From: Armadillidium nasatum
Lineage: Eukaryota > Arthropoda > Malacostraca > Isopoda > Armadillidiidae
Direction of reading: 5' to 3'
Length of the DNA stretch: 35,000 bases
Assembly (NCBI GenBank): GCA_009176605.1
Contig: SEYY01000440.1
Span: forward strand, 63,658 to 98,657
Of the stretch, positions 1 to 11,954 are shown piece after piece. The first letter of the stretch is position 1. The number at the start of each line of letters is the position of its first letter. The notes beneath the pieces are model-generated. The model ran no database searches, had not been told where the DNA came from, and worked only from the letters and a program-made list of their open reading frames with translations. The position numbers and the translations under genes were made by a program.

Positions 1-105
1 ATACTGTTAAACTCTTTCCTCCTCTGGGTTCATCCGATCACCTTCTTATCTCCGTATCTTGTCCTGTCTCTTCAAGTCTTCCGCAAGAACGGCCCCGCCA
101 TCGGC

Positions 106-862
106 GAGGAGACGTTTCTGGCATTCGGTGCCACTAACTGGTCTGACTTGCGGTTTCGTACTTTTCTGATTTTCCATGGAATGATTACTGATTTCCGTGG
201 GAGGGGTCCCTCGGAGTGTGCTGAGCGCATAACCGAGGTGATTCTCTCTGGCATGGAGGCGTACATTCCATATTCTTTCCCTTCTACTAAACCTAATAGC
301 AAACCTTGGTTTAACTCTGCTTGTTCTCGTGCTATCCGCCGCAGGGATGCTGCCTTCAGGGATTACCGTCGTCTTCAAACTCCAGAAACTCATGCAACTT
401 ATATTTCATCCCGGAATCGTGGAAAATCTATTCTTCGAGATACTAAAAACTCTTTTCTCCGCCGCAAATGCAATAATCTTTCTGGTTCCTCTTCCTCTCG
501 CCCTTTCTGGCATTTTGCAAAAAATGTCAACTCTAACTTTGCTTCTTCCTCTTTCCCTCCTCTAGTATCTTCTGACGGTACAACTGCCGTTTTGCCTTCC
601 TATAAAGCTGAACTCTTTGCTCAAACTTTTGCCTTAAATTCAACCTTAGACGATTCCGGAGCTGTTCCTACTCCTTCAACCCCCTCTAACTCATTTATGC
701 CTAAAATTGTAATTTCTTCTAAAGACGTCACTTCTGCTCTCTCTGAGCTTAACACTAAGAAGGCGTACGGTCCTGATGGTATCCCTCCTGTGGTTCTCAA
801 AACTTGTGCTTCCGAGCTTGCACCCTGCCTTGGTAAACTATTTCGTCTTTGTCTCTTCTACT
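106..862 (+). pseudogene. Copy A: endonuclease-RT linker and start of RT (broken)
   Basis: An open frame reads from the linker after the endonuclease (FGATNWSDL near 110-150) through PWFNSACSRAIRRRDAAF (about 304-360), RRKCNNLSG and PFWHFAKNV, to the first RT block with [13 protein letters not shown] (about 763-800). No initiator is expected, because this is internal to a long ORF2 whose start lies left of the window. At about 850-860 copy A has one base more than copy B, which shifts the frame just before the [10 protein letters not shown] block. The preceding endonuclease tail (12-100) is in yet another frame. The product would have been part of the ORF2 polyprotein. Family assignment is confident; inactivity follows directly from the frameshift. 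Confidence 0.85.
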
Positions 863-1085
863 TCAACCTTCCCTTCTTGCTGGAAACGTGCGCTCATTCA
901 ACCTGTGCCGAAGAAGGGGACCCCTCTCAAGCCCTCTAACTATCGTCCTATTTCTTTAACCTCCGTTCTTTCTAAAGTTTTCGAATCTATCCTTAACAGG
1001 AAGATTTGGAAACATCTCAATTCTTCTAATCTTATCTCTGATCGCCAGTATGGCTTTCGAAAGAAACGCTCTACTGGTGATCTCT
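860..1085 (+). pseudogene. Copy A: RT fingers segment (NYRPISL block), frameshifted
   Basis: This segment continues the RT in a second frame: [31 protein letters not shown] (RT block 1 and 2 region), then [17 protein letters not shown]. At about 1082 a single base is missing relative to copy B (CTCTTTCCC against CTCCTTTCCC), and the frame moves again. It adjoins the segments before and after it without any large gap, so the damage is small indels, not rearrangement. It is one piece of the same ORF2 and is listed separately only because the frame differs. Confidence 0.8.
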
Positions 1086-1545
1086 TTCCCTTCTCTCTGA
1101 CTCTTGGTCCTCCGCTCTTCGGCATTTCGGTGAATCTTTTGCTGTAGCGCTGGACATATCGAAAGCTTTCGATAGAGTCTGGCACAAAGCTTTGATTTCC
1201 AAACTTCCCTCTTTCGGAATCTATCCTTCTCTCTGTGACCTTCTCTCTGATTTCCTTTCCGGTCGTTCTATAGCAGCTGTTGTAGACGGCCACCGTTCAT
1301 CCTATAAATCTATTAATAGTGGTGTTCCTCAAGGATCTGTCCTATCCCCAACACTTTTTCTGTTTTTCATTAATGACCTTCTCTCTATTACTTCATCTCC
1401 TATCCACTCCTATGCTGATGACTCCACCCTTCATTACTTTTTTCATTTTGAAAGACGCCCCTCCCAGCAACAGTTAATAGAGGCAAGGAGGGTGGCCTTG
1501 GAGCAACTAACCTCTGATCTATCTCTCATTTCAAATTGGGGCAAG
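1086..1545 (+). pseudogene. Copy A: RT palm with YADD catalytic box
   Basis: The third frame carries the catalytic core: [15 protein letters not shown] (motif A aspartate, about 1150-1195), SGRSIAAVVDG, GVPQGSVLSPTLFLFFINDLL (motif B, about 1321-1383) and HSYADDSTLHY with YADD at 1411-1422. Both catalytic aspartates of the YADD box are present. Around 1540-1550 a further base change relative to copy B (GCAAGAGAAAACATGG against GCAGAGAGAACATGG) shifts the frame. The polymerase motifs are therefore intact as sequence but cannot be read as one protein. Confidence 0.85.
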
Positions 1546-2249
1546 AGAAAACATGGTCGTTTTCAATGCCTCAAAAACTCAATTCCTCCATCTCTCTACT
1601 CGACACAATCTTCCACACAACTACGATATCTTCTTCGAAAACACGCAACTCAAACCTTCATCTCTCCTCAATATTCTAGGTGTTTCTTCTTTCTCGTGAT
1701 CTTTCTTGGAAAGATCACATTACCTCTCTTTCTAAACAAGCTTCTAAGAGGTTGGGTGTTCTGAGACGCCTTCAGTATTTCTTCACACCACCCCAGTTGC
1801 TTGCTCTGTATAGGGGTGTTGTTCGCCCCTGTATGGAGTATGCGTCACACATCTGGGGTGGTTCCACACACACAGCTCTCCTGGAAAAGGTGGAGTCTAG
1901 AGCTTTTCGCCTTATCAATTCTCCTGATCTCACTAATTCTCTCCAATCTCTTTCTGCCCGTCGAAATGTTGCGTCACTCTCTCTCTACTATCGCTATTAC
2001 AATGGACACTGCTCTTCTGAACTCTCTCGTCGCATACCTCCTCCATTAAGAAGGGCTCGTTCGACTCGTCTTTCTACACAGTCTCATCCTTTCTCTGTCC
2101 AACTCTCTGACCCCAGACTTAACCTCTATGCTCAATCTTACATTTACTCTACTGGTAAAGTCTGGAACACACTTCCTTCATCTATTTTCCCAACTACCTA
2201 TGACTTAAGCACCTTTAAACGCCGTGTATCAGGTCATGTCGGCCTTTAA
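1545..2249 (+). pseudogene. Copy A: RT thumb and C-terminal region to stop
   Basis: The last frame carries DLSWKDHITSLSKQASKRLGVLRRLQYFF, then RPCMEYASHIWGG, RAFRLINSP and SGKVWNTLPSSIFP-like sequence, ending at SGHVGL and TAA (2247-2249). The CMEYASHIWGG segment and the WNTLPSSIF segment are conserved in every jockey copy in the window, which supports them as a real C-terminal part of the ORF2 product. The reading frame is continuous from about 1680 to the stop. The 3' UTR follows immediately. Confidence 0.85.
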
Positions 2250-2278
2250 TTTGACCATGTTTCCGACTTTCCTCCCAA

Positions 2279-2323
2279 CTCTGGTGGAACAATGGTAGGC
2301 CTCTGGCCTTTGCCCACCAGAGG
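2279..2323 (+). promoter_or_regulatory. Conserved 3'-terminal stem-loop of jockey copy A
   Basis: CCTCTGG (2300-2306) and CCAGAGG (2317-2323) form a perfect 7-bp stem with a 10-nt loop. The terminal segment CCACCAGAG (2314-2322) can instead pair with CTCTGGTGG (2279-2287) as a perfect 9-bp stem. The two foldings exclude each other. The same arrangement is present in copy B, largely in copy G and partly in copy C. Structured 3' ends are recognised by the RT in several non-LTR elements, so a role in template choice is a reasonable inference; nothing here proves it. Confidence 0.6.
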
Positions 2324-2330
2324 AGAAAAA

Positions 2331-3307
<977 letters not shown>

Positions 3308-3339
3308 AAAATTTTACACGGTTATAGTGTTTTTATATA

Positions 3340-3914
<575 letters not shown>

Positions 3915-3944
3915 AAGTATACTTCAAGACATCTAATTTTTCTC

Positions 3945-4980
3945 CTGTTAACACACCGATAGATAAACTTATCCAACAACTTGAAGATAAGAAATTCTGT
4001 AATCTACGCACCCTCAAATCAAAAAACCTCATAGGTGATAACCTTTACAATCAATTATGCTATTGGCTCTACCATTCGATACATGTATGGAACACCGAAA
4101 GTACATAAGCTGGACTGCCCTGTTAGACCCATCCTTGCATCTTACCACATGCATAACTTTCGCCTCCCTAAGTATCTCGCTCACATTATCCGAACCTCTT
4201 ACAATTCCTCCTTCTCGGTTTCCAACTCTCACCAGTTTGTTAAACAATTGCAGGTCATTTCCCCTGCTAATTCCATCATGTGCTCCCTAGACTTTTTCAA
4301 TCCCTCTTTACCAATATTCCTCCAACTCTCTCTTGACCTCCTCACTCAATATATATATCAACAACACAGTATTCAACAATTTTGATAGAAACAAATTCAC
4401 TTTATTACTTAATTTAGTCCCCACTGACTCATACTTCATCTTTGACAACACCACCTTTCAACAGCACGATGGGAGTGGCAATGGGTTCCCCCCTGGACTC
4501 CATTCTGGCAAATTTTTTTCATTTACCATCTAGAATCATGCTACCTTTCAGCATCTTCTATTGTCACTCCCCCCATACTTTATAAAAGGTATGTAGGTGA
4601 CATTTTCTATCTCTTCCCTTTCGTTGAACAAGCACAAGGTTTTTTATCTTACATCAACACCGTACACCCCAACATACGTTACACTATAGGACTAGAACAA
4701 CATAATACTCTTGCCTTTCTTGATGCCTCCACCAAGAGAACAACACCCCACACCTTTCTTACATCTGTATTCCGAAAACCTTCCTTTCCACCGTCTGTAA
4801 CCTCTCCCAACAATTTTAAAATCAACTCTATCCTCACATTTGTACATAGGGTATATAATCTTTCCTCAACATATCAATTTACATATTGAATTTAACTTTC
4901 TCCAGAACCTTTTTAAAACACATAACTTCCACTAAATCTGGTTTCCGAGCATAATTTTCATTTCATAAGTGCAACATATC
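3945..4980 (+). pseudogene. Penelope-type reverse transcriptase (broken; YVGD catalytic box)
   Basis: The coding remnant moves between frames. It begins with an N-terminal stretch (VNTPIDKLIQQLEDKKF), followed by the TIRYMYGTPKVHK and CPVRPILASYH blocks, FSVSNSHQFVKQLQ, NSIMCSLDF (motif A region), a LTDSYFIFDNTTFQQHDG-like segment, and the palm box at about 4586-4603. In that box the sequence reads KRYVGDIF where family members have YVDD, so the first of the paired catalytic aspartates is a glycine. FLDAS (about 4717-4731) follows. Several indels break the frame. With both frameshifts and a lost catalytic residue, this copy is dead. Confidence 0.82.
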
Positions 4981-5189
4981 ATCCTTCTATTCCATCTAGC
5001 ATAGTACAACGTCAAAAAGGATTATTTATTTTAAATTCCCTTACCTCAACCAGTTCACCATTTCTCTCACATCCAAACTACGAAAATCACTCTTTCATCA
5101 CTATCCCCACCTTGACCCCAGGTTTACATACAGCACTTCTCTTAAATTTTCTTCCTTCTTTCCTTATAAATCTTCTCTTTCGTTTCCAC

Positions 5190-5349
5190 TTAGATCGCCA
5201 GTTGTGTATAAATACTCCTATCCCTCCTGTACGAAGGGCTACATTGGCTCCACAACAAGACTTCTAAGAACTCGCATTCATGAGCACCAAGGTGTCTCAC
5301 ATCGCACTTCTCTCCCTATCACCTCTCCCTCACATTCAAACATTCGTGC
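5190..5349 (+). pseudogene. GIY-YIG endonuclease domain, first part (interrupted)
   Basis: The frame reads SPVVYKYSYPSCTKGYIGST, then TRLLRTRIHEHQGVSHRTS and a segment ending HSNIRA. YKY and GYIGST correspond to the GIY...YIG strands, TTRLLRTRIHEH carries the conserved Arg and the helix that follows, and the Cys within YPSC is usual for the Penelope version. The nuclease nicks target DNA during insertion. The reading frame is cut at 5350-5353 by the 985-bp inverted-repeat element, and continues in register at 6339 when that element is skipped. Confidence 0.85.
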
Positions 5350-5353
5350 TTAT

Positions 5354-6338
5354 GGGGAGGGTTCGGTTTAAAAAACTTTTTTTATTATTTGAGCGGTTTG
5401 GGTGAAATTTTCTGTGTATATAACTTTTTTCCCGGTGAAAAAAGCTTCATTTTTAGTGTTTTTATGAGTCTATAACGGTTTCAAAGTTATTAGTGGTCAT
5501 AACTCAACAAAAAAAAGAAATAGCGGGAAAAAAATATTTTTCCACATGAGATGAAAATTGGCCTAAGAAATCTTAGCCCCAATCTCTTTAATCCGCTGGA
5601 AGCGATTTTTTACATCACGTTAAAAAAAAAGAGGTATAATCAGTCAAATTTTTTTTTTGAAAAATTTGTTACCCTTTCGGAGAAAAAAATTATTTAAAAA
5701 AAATTCTCTCCAGGAATTTTGATTAAATTTGGACATTGTTTAGAGGAGAGATAGGTCTACAACATTTATTTAGAGCATTATTAAATGCTAATTGTTTGAA
5801 GGAAGGTATAGCCTCTCAAACTTTTAAAATTTTTGAAAATTTTCTAAAAATGAACCTTTTTTGAGAGATCATATCTCTGAACAAACAAATTAGATCGAAC
5901 AAAGTATATAGAAGAATTTGTAGCCCCAACACTCTATAAGTGTGCCAAAATTTATTTACGTAGTAATTATACTTTTTTTTTAAATATTTTTCCTCAAAAA
6001 TTTGAATTTTTTTTTCAAAAAATAATTTCTTTTGATAGTGAGTCAGTCTTGGACTAATACTGTTTTTTGTGTAACTCTGGGAGGAAAATTCTATCAAAGG
6101 TTTTTGTAGCCAATAGAATAAGGAACATATGTTCCAAATTTCAGACCAAAAATAATTTTTATGTGGCTTCACCGTAGATTTAAATTTTGAAAAACATTCC
6201 CAAATAAGTGCTAAACATTAAATCCCTCGTAAAAACGTTGGGAATCGACTATTTTCGTCGGGAAAAAAGCTATATATACTGAAATTTTCTGGAGAATCGG
6301 ATAAAAAAAATTTTTTTCTTGTAAACCGAACCCTCCCC
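5354..6338. mobile_element. 985-bp non-autonomous inverted-repeat DNA element (TTAT target duplication)
   Basis: The ends are perfect 17-bp inverted repeats, GGGGAGGGTTCGGTTTA at 5354-5370 and its reverse complement at 6322-6338. Weaker inverted similarity continues inward (GAAATTTTCTGTGTATATAAC against the mirrored block near 6270-6285). The 4-bp sequence TTAT flanks both sides (5350-5353 and 6339-6342), which is a target-site duplication. Removing the element with one TTAT restores the Penelope GIY-YIG reading, which confirms an insertion. I see no credible transposase; a 118-codon frame on the minus strand (5816-6172) has no recognisable motif. A diverged relative lies at about 10540-11503. 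The superfamily is not clear to me: TTAT is close to the TTAA used by piggyBac-type elements, but the terminal bases do not look like them. Confidence 0.9.
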
Positions 6339-6500
6339 TTATGCTCACTCCTGTTACACATTTCCACTTCCCCAGCACTTTTCCATTCTAGATTCTGCCA
6401 CAAATTCCGTCTCCTTACTCATCTTGGAGTCCATATACATTTCAAAACACAAGCCAGACCTCAACGGTAAGGAAGAAGCTCACCCCCTATATATTCTTTA
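6339..6500 (+). pseudogene. Penelope GIY-YIG C-terminal remnant
   Basis: Immediately after the inserted element the reading resumes: AHSCYTFPLPQHFSILDSAT, then SVSLLILESIYISKHKPDLN and a short tail ending HPLYIL near 6498. The LILESIYIxKxKPDLN block is the characteristic end of the nuclease domain in these elements. There is a TAA after NGKEEAHPLYIL. The match shows that the flanking halves belong to one former gene. Confidence 0.8.
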
Positions 6501-6619
6501 ACTACCTATACACATGCCATACTTCCCTCCTCCCCCATGGCTCTTACACACATTTTACATTTGGATCCTTCCTCCTGATCCCCCCCCTCTTCTTTTCTGA
6601 TTGAATTACTCCTTCCTCT

Positions 6620-7135
6620 CAGTAGTGAGATGCCTGGCCATGGTGATATAATGCATTCACAGTGTGATGTGAATATGAATGTTTGAGAGATTATGTGGAT
6701 GTATATGTATTTGTGTGTATTTATATGTATGAATGTGTGCATGTATGTGTACGTGTATGTAAGTATATATGAGTATGTGTGTATACATGTTTATGTAAAT
6801 GTGTATGTGCATATGAATGTATGCATGAATGCATGCGTGTATATGTATGTATGTCAGTATGCATGTATGTATGTGCATGTATGCATGTGCATGTATGCAT
6901 GTGTATGTATGTATATATGTATGTGTGTATATTTGTATGTATGTATGTGTATTTGTGTGTATATATGTGTGTGTATGTATTTATATATGTATATGTATGT
7001 ATATGTGTATATGTATGTGTTTGAATATATGAATGTATTCATATGGAAATATGTATGAGTGAATATATATGTGTGAGTGTGTTTGTGTATGTTAATTGAG
7101 TACATGCAAGTATGTATGTTTCCAGGAATGATTAT
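6620..7135. repeat. TATG/TGTA-rich low-complexity block
   Basis: An imperfect array of TGTATG, ATGTGTA and related words with no strict period. It gives YVCVCMY- and HTHIYI-type frames on both strands that are not genes. It lies inside the Penelope-like remnant between the nuclease end and the tail motif. Confidence 0.9.
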
Positions 7136-7431
7136 GTATGATTGGACACCCTATTTCTGCTATTAGACAATGTCTTCACTTATCTGTACTCTCGATCTGT
7201 TTTAATTTCATATAACTTACTCGTACAAATTTCACATTTACCAACCAACTGTCGTTTCAAATTCAATCTTAATAGACGACTATATTTCTTACAGCTTTCA
7301 TTTATTATTAGTGTGCTATTTATTAATCTAATTAAAAAATTTATTTTTGTCTTTTGTTTAATTTTCATTGTGTAGTTAAAAACAATTCTTTGTGTTGTGA
7401 TTTTGATCATTTAATTTCTTTTTCAGTTCTC

Positions 7432-7464
7432 CTGATGATGGTTCAATAATAGTAGAACCGAAAC
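7432..7464 (+). ncRNA. Hammerhead-like motif in the Penelope-like tail (candidate)
   Basis: CTGATGA (7432-7438) is followed by a 5-bp stem GGTTC (7440-7444) / GAACC (7455-7459) with a 10-nt loop and then GAAAC (7460-7464). This is the order of the hammerhead core (CUGAUGA, stem II, GAAA), and hammerhead motifs are known from Penelope-like elements. Against it, one extra U (7439) separates CUGAUGA from the stem, and I cannot find clear partners for stems I and III, so self-cleavage is doubtful. It may be a degenerate or related end motif. Confidence 0.45.
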
Positions 7465-7592
7465 GTTGACTTTGTTTAATATTAAAAAAATCCATAATGA
7501 AATTGTTTTTTCAAAATCTTGAGATCACTTAATTAAAGTAAAATAATAATAATAAAAAACTGATGTTACGTTAATTTTAGGCCATCCTGTTT

Positions 7593-8606
<1,014 letters not shown>

Positions 8607-8609
<3 letters not shown>

Positions 8610-9466
8610 TTCCTTTCCGGTCGTTCTATAGCAGCAGTTGTAGACGGCCACCGCTCTTCCCTTAAATCTATTAATGGTGGTGTTCCTCAAGGATCTGCCC
8701 TATCCCCAACACTTTTTCTCCTTTTCATTAATGACCTTCTTTCTGTTACTTCATCTCCTATCCACTCCTATGCCGATGACTCCACCCTTCATTACTCTTT
8801 TCAGTTTGAAAGGCGCCCCTCTCAACAACAGTTACTAGATGCAAGGAGGGTTGCCTTGGAGCAGCTGACCTCTGATCTATCTCGTATTTCTAATTGGGGC
8901 AGAGAGAACATGGTTGTTTTCAATGCCACCAAAACTCAATTCCTCCATCTCAATGCTCGACGCAATCTTCCACACAACTATGATATCTTCTTCGAAAACA
9001 CTCAACTCAGACCTTCATCTGTTTTTAATATTCTTGGTGTTTCCTTTTCTCATGATCTTTCTTGGAAAGATCACATTACCTCTCTTTCTAAACAAGCTTC
9101 TAAGAGGTTGGGTGTTCTGAGGCGCCTTCAGTATTTCTTCACTCCACCCCAGTTGCTTGCTCTGTATAAGGGTGTTGTTCGCCCCTGTATGGAGTATGCG
9201 TCACACATCTGGGGTGATTCCACTCACACAGCTCTCCTGGAAAAGGTGAAGTCTAGGGCTTTTCGTCTTATCAACTCTCCTGCTCTCACTGATTCTCTCC
9301 AATCTCTTTCTGCCCGTCGAATTGTTGCGTCACTCTCTCTATACTATCGCTATTACAATGGGAACTGCTCTTATGAACTCTCTCGTCGCATACCTCACCC
9401 ACTGAGAAGGGCTCGTGCGACTCGACTTTCTACAGTCTCATCCTTTCTCTGTCCAACTCTCTGACC
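8607..9466 (+). pseudogene. Copy B: RT motifs B and C, thumb and C-terminal region
   Basis: In the next frame the sequence reads [35 protein letters not shown] (motif B), HSYADDSTLHY (YADD at 8769-8780), ISNWGRENMVVFNATKTQFL, FNILGVSFSHDLSWKDHITS, LGVLRRLQYFF and RPCMEYASHIWGD. It is open for about 285 codons. Near 9430 two bases are missing relative to copy A (CTACAG against CTACACAG), so the frame ends at 9464. The last part, SHPFSVQLSDPRLNRY to SGHVGL, continues in a third frame to the TAA at 9601-9603. Confidence 0.88.
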
Positions 9467-9603
9467 CCAGACTTAACCGCTATGCTCTGTCTTACATGTA
9501 CTCTACCGGTAAAGTCTGGAACACACTCCCTTCTTCTATTTTTCCAACTTCCTATGACATACACACTTTCAAACGTCGTGTATCGGGTCACGTCGGCCTT
9601 TAA
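9433..9603 (+). pseudogene. Copy B: C-terminal tail of ORF2
   Basis: SHPFSVQLSDPRLNRYALSY, then GKVWNTLPSSIFPTSYD and [11 protein letters not shown] followed by TAA. This matches the same tail in copy A (2085-2249) residue by residue with few changes, and is separated from the main frame only by the 2-base loss near 9430. Confidence 0.85.
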
Positions 9604-9632
9604 TATGACCAGGCTTCCGTCTTACCCACTAA

Positions 9633-9677
9633 CTCTGGTGGAACTTTGGTAGGCCTCTGGCCTTTGCCCACCAGAGG
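9633..9677 (+). promoter_or_regulatory. Conserved 3'-terminal stem-loop of jockey copy B
   Basis: CCTCTGG (9654-9660) pairs with CCAGAGG (9671-9677). The alternative partner CTCTGGTGG (9633-9641) is perfectly complementary to CCACCAGAG (9668-9676). Both possibilities are preserved, although flanking bases differ from copy A. The tract TGATATAAAAT leads into (AT)n. Confidence 0.6.
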
Positions 9678-9683
9678 TGATAT

Positions 9684-9786
<103 letters not shown>

Positions 9787-10024
9787 ATCGACCGGGGCCG
9801 GGCTCTGGCCGAGGTTGCCTAAAATTTGTAAAGAGGTCAAAAGCACTGAAATTTCAGGTTTAGAAAATTAGATATAGATTTAATTGAGGTTTATTTAATT
9901 ATAAGGAAGGAGTAGAATATCCAACATTCACTTAAATTAATTAACATTCACTTAATTAAATTATTTTCTCTAAATAAATTTCAGAAAATTACATATTTTG
10001 TATAATAAAAGTTTAAAAAGTACA

Positions 10025-10056
<32 letters not shown>

Positions 10057-10248
10057 GATTCACAATAGTGATTCAGCACGTTTACCTAGGTAAGACCTTA
10101 AGTTAAAGTTTGAAAAAGTATAGGATATAAAATTATCAATATAACTTGTATTTATACATATCATTGTTATTTTATTGCTATGTATCAAACTCATATCATT
10201 TAGCTACATTATTTCAAAATTATTATTTTATTTATACTTTCAGTCAAT

Positions 10249-10460
10249 ATGAGTAAAAGATCAGCTTCAGCAGTATGGGGAGTACTTCACAATGTTTCAA
10301 GATAGGCTCGAAATAGCTAAATGTAACTAACATCTGCAGTCAGGAAATTAGAAGAGGATCTCCTAGTGCCCCAAGTAGAAATTTTTCAACTATATCTTTA
10401 TGGGAGCACCTAAAATCAAAACACAAAGATGAACATTCACTAGCAGAAAATGAGCTGTCA
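10249..10460 (+). pseudogene. BED zinc-finger N-terminus of a hAT-type transposase
   Basis: An ATG at 10249 starts MSKRSASAVWGVLHNVS, and AVW plus the aromatic context is the start of a BED finger. A Cys (KCN near 10318-10326) and, after a frame shift, ICSQEIRRGSPSAPS, RNFSTISLWEHLKSKHKDEH supply the CxxC and HxxxxH zinc ligands. The SLWEHLKSKH block is very characteristic of BED fingers. An early stop and the frameshift show it is not functional. The remainder of the transposase is missing or replaced by an A-rich tract and the nested element. Confidence 0.8.
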
Positions 10461-10539
10461 AAAGAAAAAAAAGAAAAAGAAAATATTGAAAAAAAAACAA
10501 GAAAAAATCTTAATTTTTTTTTTTTTTTTTGGGAAATTT

Positions 10540-11503
10540 TTTTTTTATTGTTTGACTGATTGAGCTGAAATTTTCATGGTATATGCATTTTTTCCCGAAG
10601 CTCTAAGTTGATTTTGGGCGTTTTCTTGAGTCTATAACGGTTTGAAAGTTATTTGGACCCAAAGTTGAAAAAAAATGAATAGTGGGGTCAAACCACTGGT
10701 TCACTTGAGCTGAAAATTTAACTGAACAATCTTAGACAAATTTTTTTTGTATTAGTGTGAACAGATATTTGATATCACGTTTAGAAAAAAGGTTATAAGC
10801 ACTTGGAATAAAATTTGCAAAAATCGTACCTTTCTTATGAAAAAAATTATTTATAAAAAAACGCTACCTATTAATTTTTCTATATTTGGATATTGTTTAG
10901 AGGAGGGACAGGGCTACAACCTTTATTTAGTGAATTATTAAATGCTATTTGTTTGAGCGAGAAATGCCCTCTCAAACTTTAGGAATTTTTGAAATTTGGT
11001 AAAAAATGGACCTTATTTGAGAGGCTATATCTCGAAACCAACGACTCGCATCGAATAAAGTATAGAGAGGAATTTGTAGCCCCATCCATTCTCTATACAT
11101 CCACGAAAAATAAGAAATGGTATAGTAGTTTTTTTTATAAATTTTGTCCAAAAAGGTGGATTCAAAAAAAAAAAAAAATTTATTTTCAATAGTTGGTCAG
11201 TTTTGGGCTTATAACATTTTTCCTGTAACTTTAGGAACAACAATCCGTTAAAAGCTTTTGTAGCCCATAAAATTTTAAATATATAGTCCAAATTTCAGAT
11301 CATTCCGAAAAATGGTTTGGCCCCACCATTCATTTAAAAAGGGTCAAATTTCCAAAAAAAAAAAAAAAAACTTTTTAACCATTATTGACTCAGAAAAACA
11401 TTGGAAATGGACCTTTTCACCGGGGAAAAAAGTTATTATATGTACTGAAAATTTCAGGAAAATCGGCTGAAAATTAATTAATTTAAAAAATTGGACTGTC
11501 CCC
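10540..11503. mobile_element. Second, diverged copy of the 985-bp inverted-repeat family
   Basis: This region aligns with 5354-6338 along most of its length: TGAGTCTATAACGGTTT (10628-10644 against 5465-5481), TTGTTTAGAGGAG (10893-10905 against 5737-5749), GAGAGGCTATATCTCG against GAGAGATCATATCTCTG, AATTTGTAGCCCCA in both, and GGGGAAAAAAG near the right end. The right terminus reads GGACTGTCCCC (11493-11503). The matching left terminus is obscured by T-runs near 10513-10550. It sits inside the hAT-like element, so it inserted after that element. Confidence 0.8.
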
Positions 11504-11587
11504 TTGATAAGTTTAATTTGCCATTTTACACCCGGCAGGAAAATCTCGATTTTCCCTGATTTTTAGCCGGGACAGGGCCCCGGTCGG

Positions 11588-11699
<112 letters not shown>

Positions 11700-11732
11700 T
11701 CATTATCGAAACGGTATTCTGGTTGGCGCCTG

Positions 11733-11954
11733 TCAGATACTACTCCTCCAGAATCTTCTCCGTGCATTTTTGTCCTCAAGCATTCGATTCTCTTCCATCT
11801 CTTCCAGTGTCTTTCCCCTTCTCTGCATGGCTTCTTCCACTTCCTCCATCCATCTCATTCTCGGTCTTTCAGCAGGTCCCATCCCTTTGGTCCCCACTCC
11901 AACATCTCTCTCATCCTTTCTTCCTCCTCCATTCTCTACATGTGTCCAAACCAT
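11733..11954 (-). pseudogene. RTE-like ORF, C-terminal segment
   Basis: Reads [20 protein letters not shown], then [20 protein letters not shown] and [11 protein letters not shown] before a TGA at 11733-11735. The W.HV...GRPR.RW.E.V pattern is the same tail block seen in the copy at 26960-27316 (YGHMKRMD...[11 protein letters not shown]), though sequence identity is low, so the two copies belong to different subfamilies. The stop lies inside the CTGACAGG motif shared by all three RTE-like copies. Confidence 0.75.

Noticed and set aside
5816-6172. 118-codon minus-strand frame inside the 985-bp element as a possible transposase
   Set aside because: No recognisable motif, very A/T-rich composition, and the related copy at 10540-11503 does not keep the frame.
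6693-7058. Possible CRISPR-like or minisatellite array
   Set aside because: The repeated words have no fixed unit and no spacers; the organism is evidently eukaryotic.
6506-7105. Cys-Val-Tyr-Met-rich and His-Thr-Tyr-Ile-rich frames
   Set aside because: They arise from the TATG/TGTA low-complexity block in all frames.
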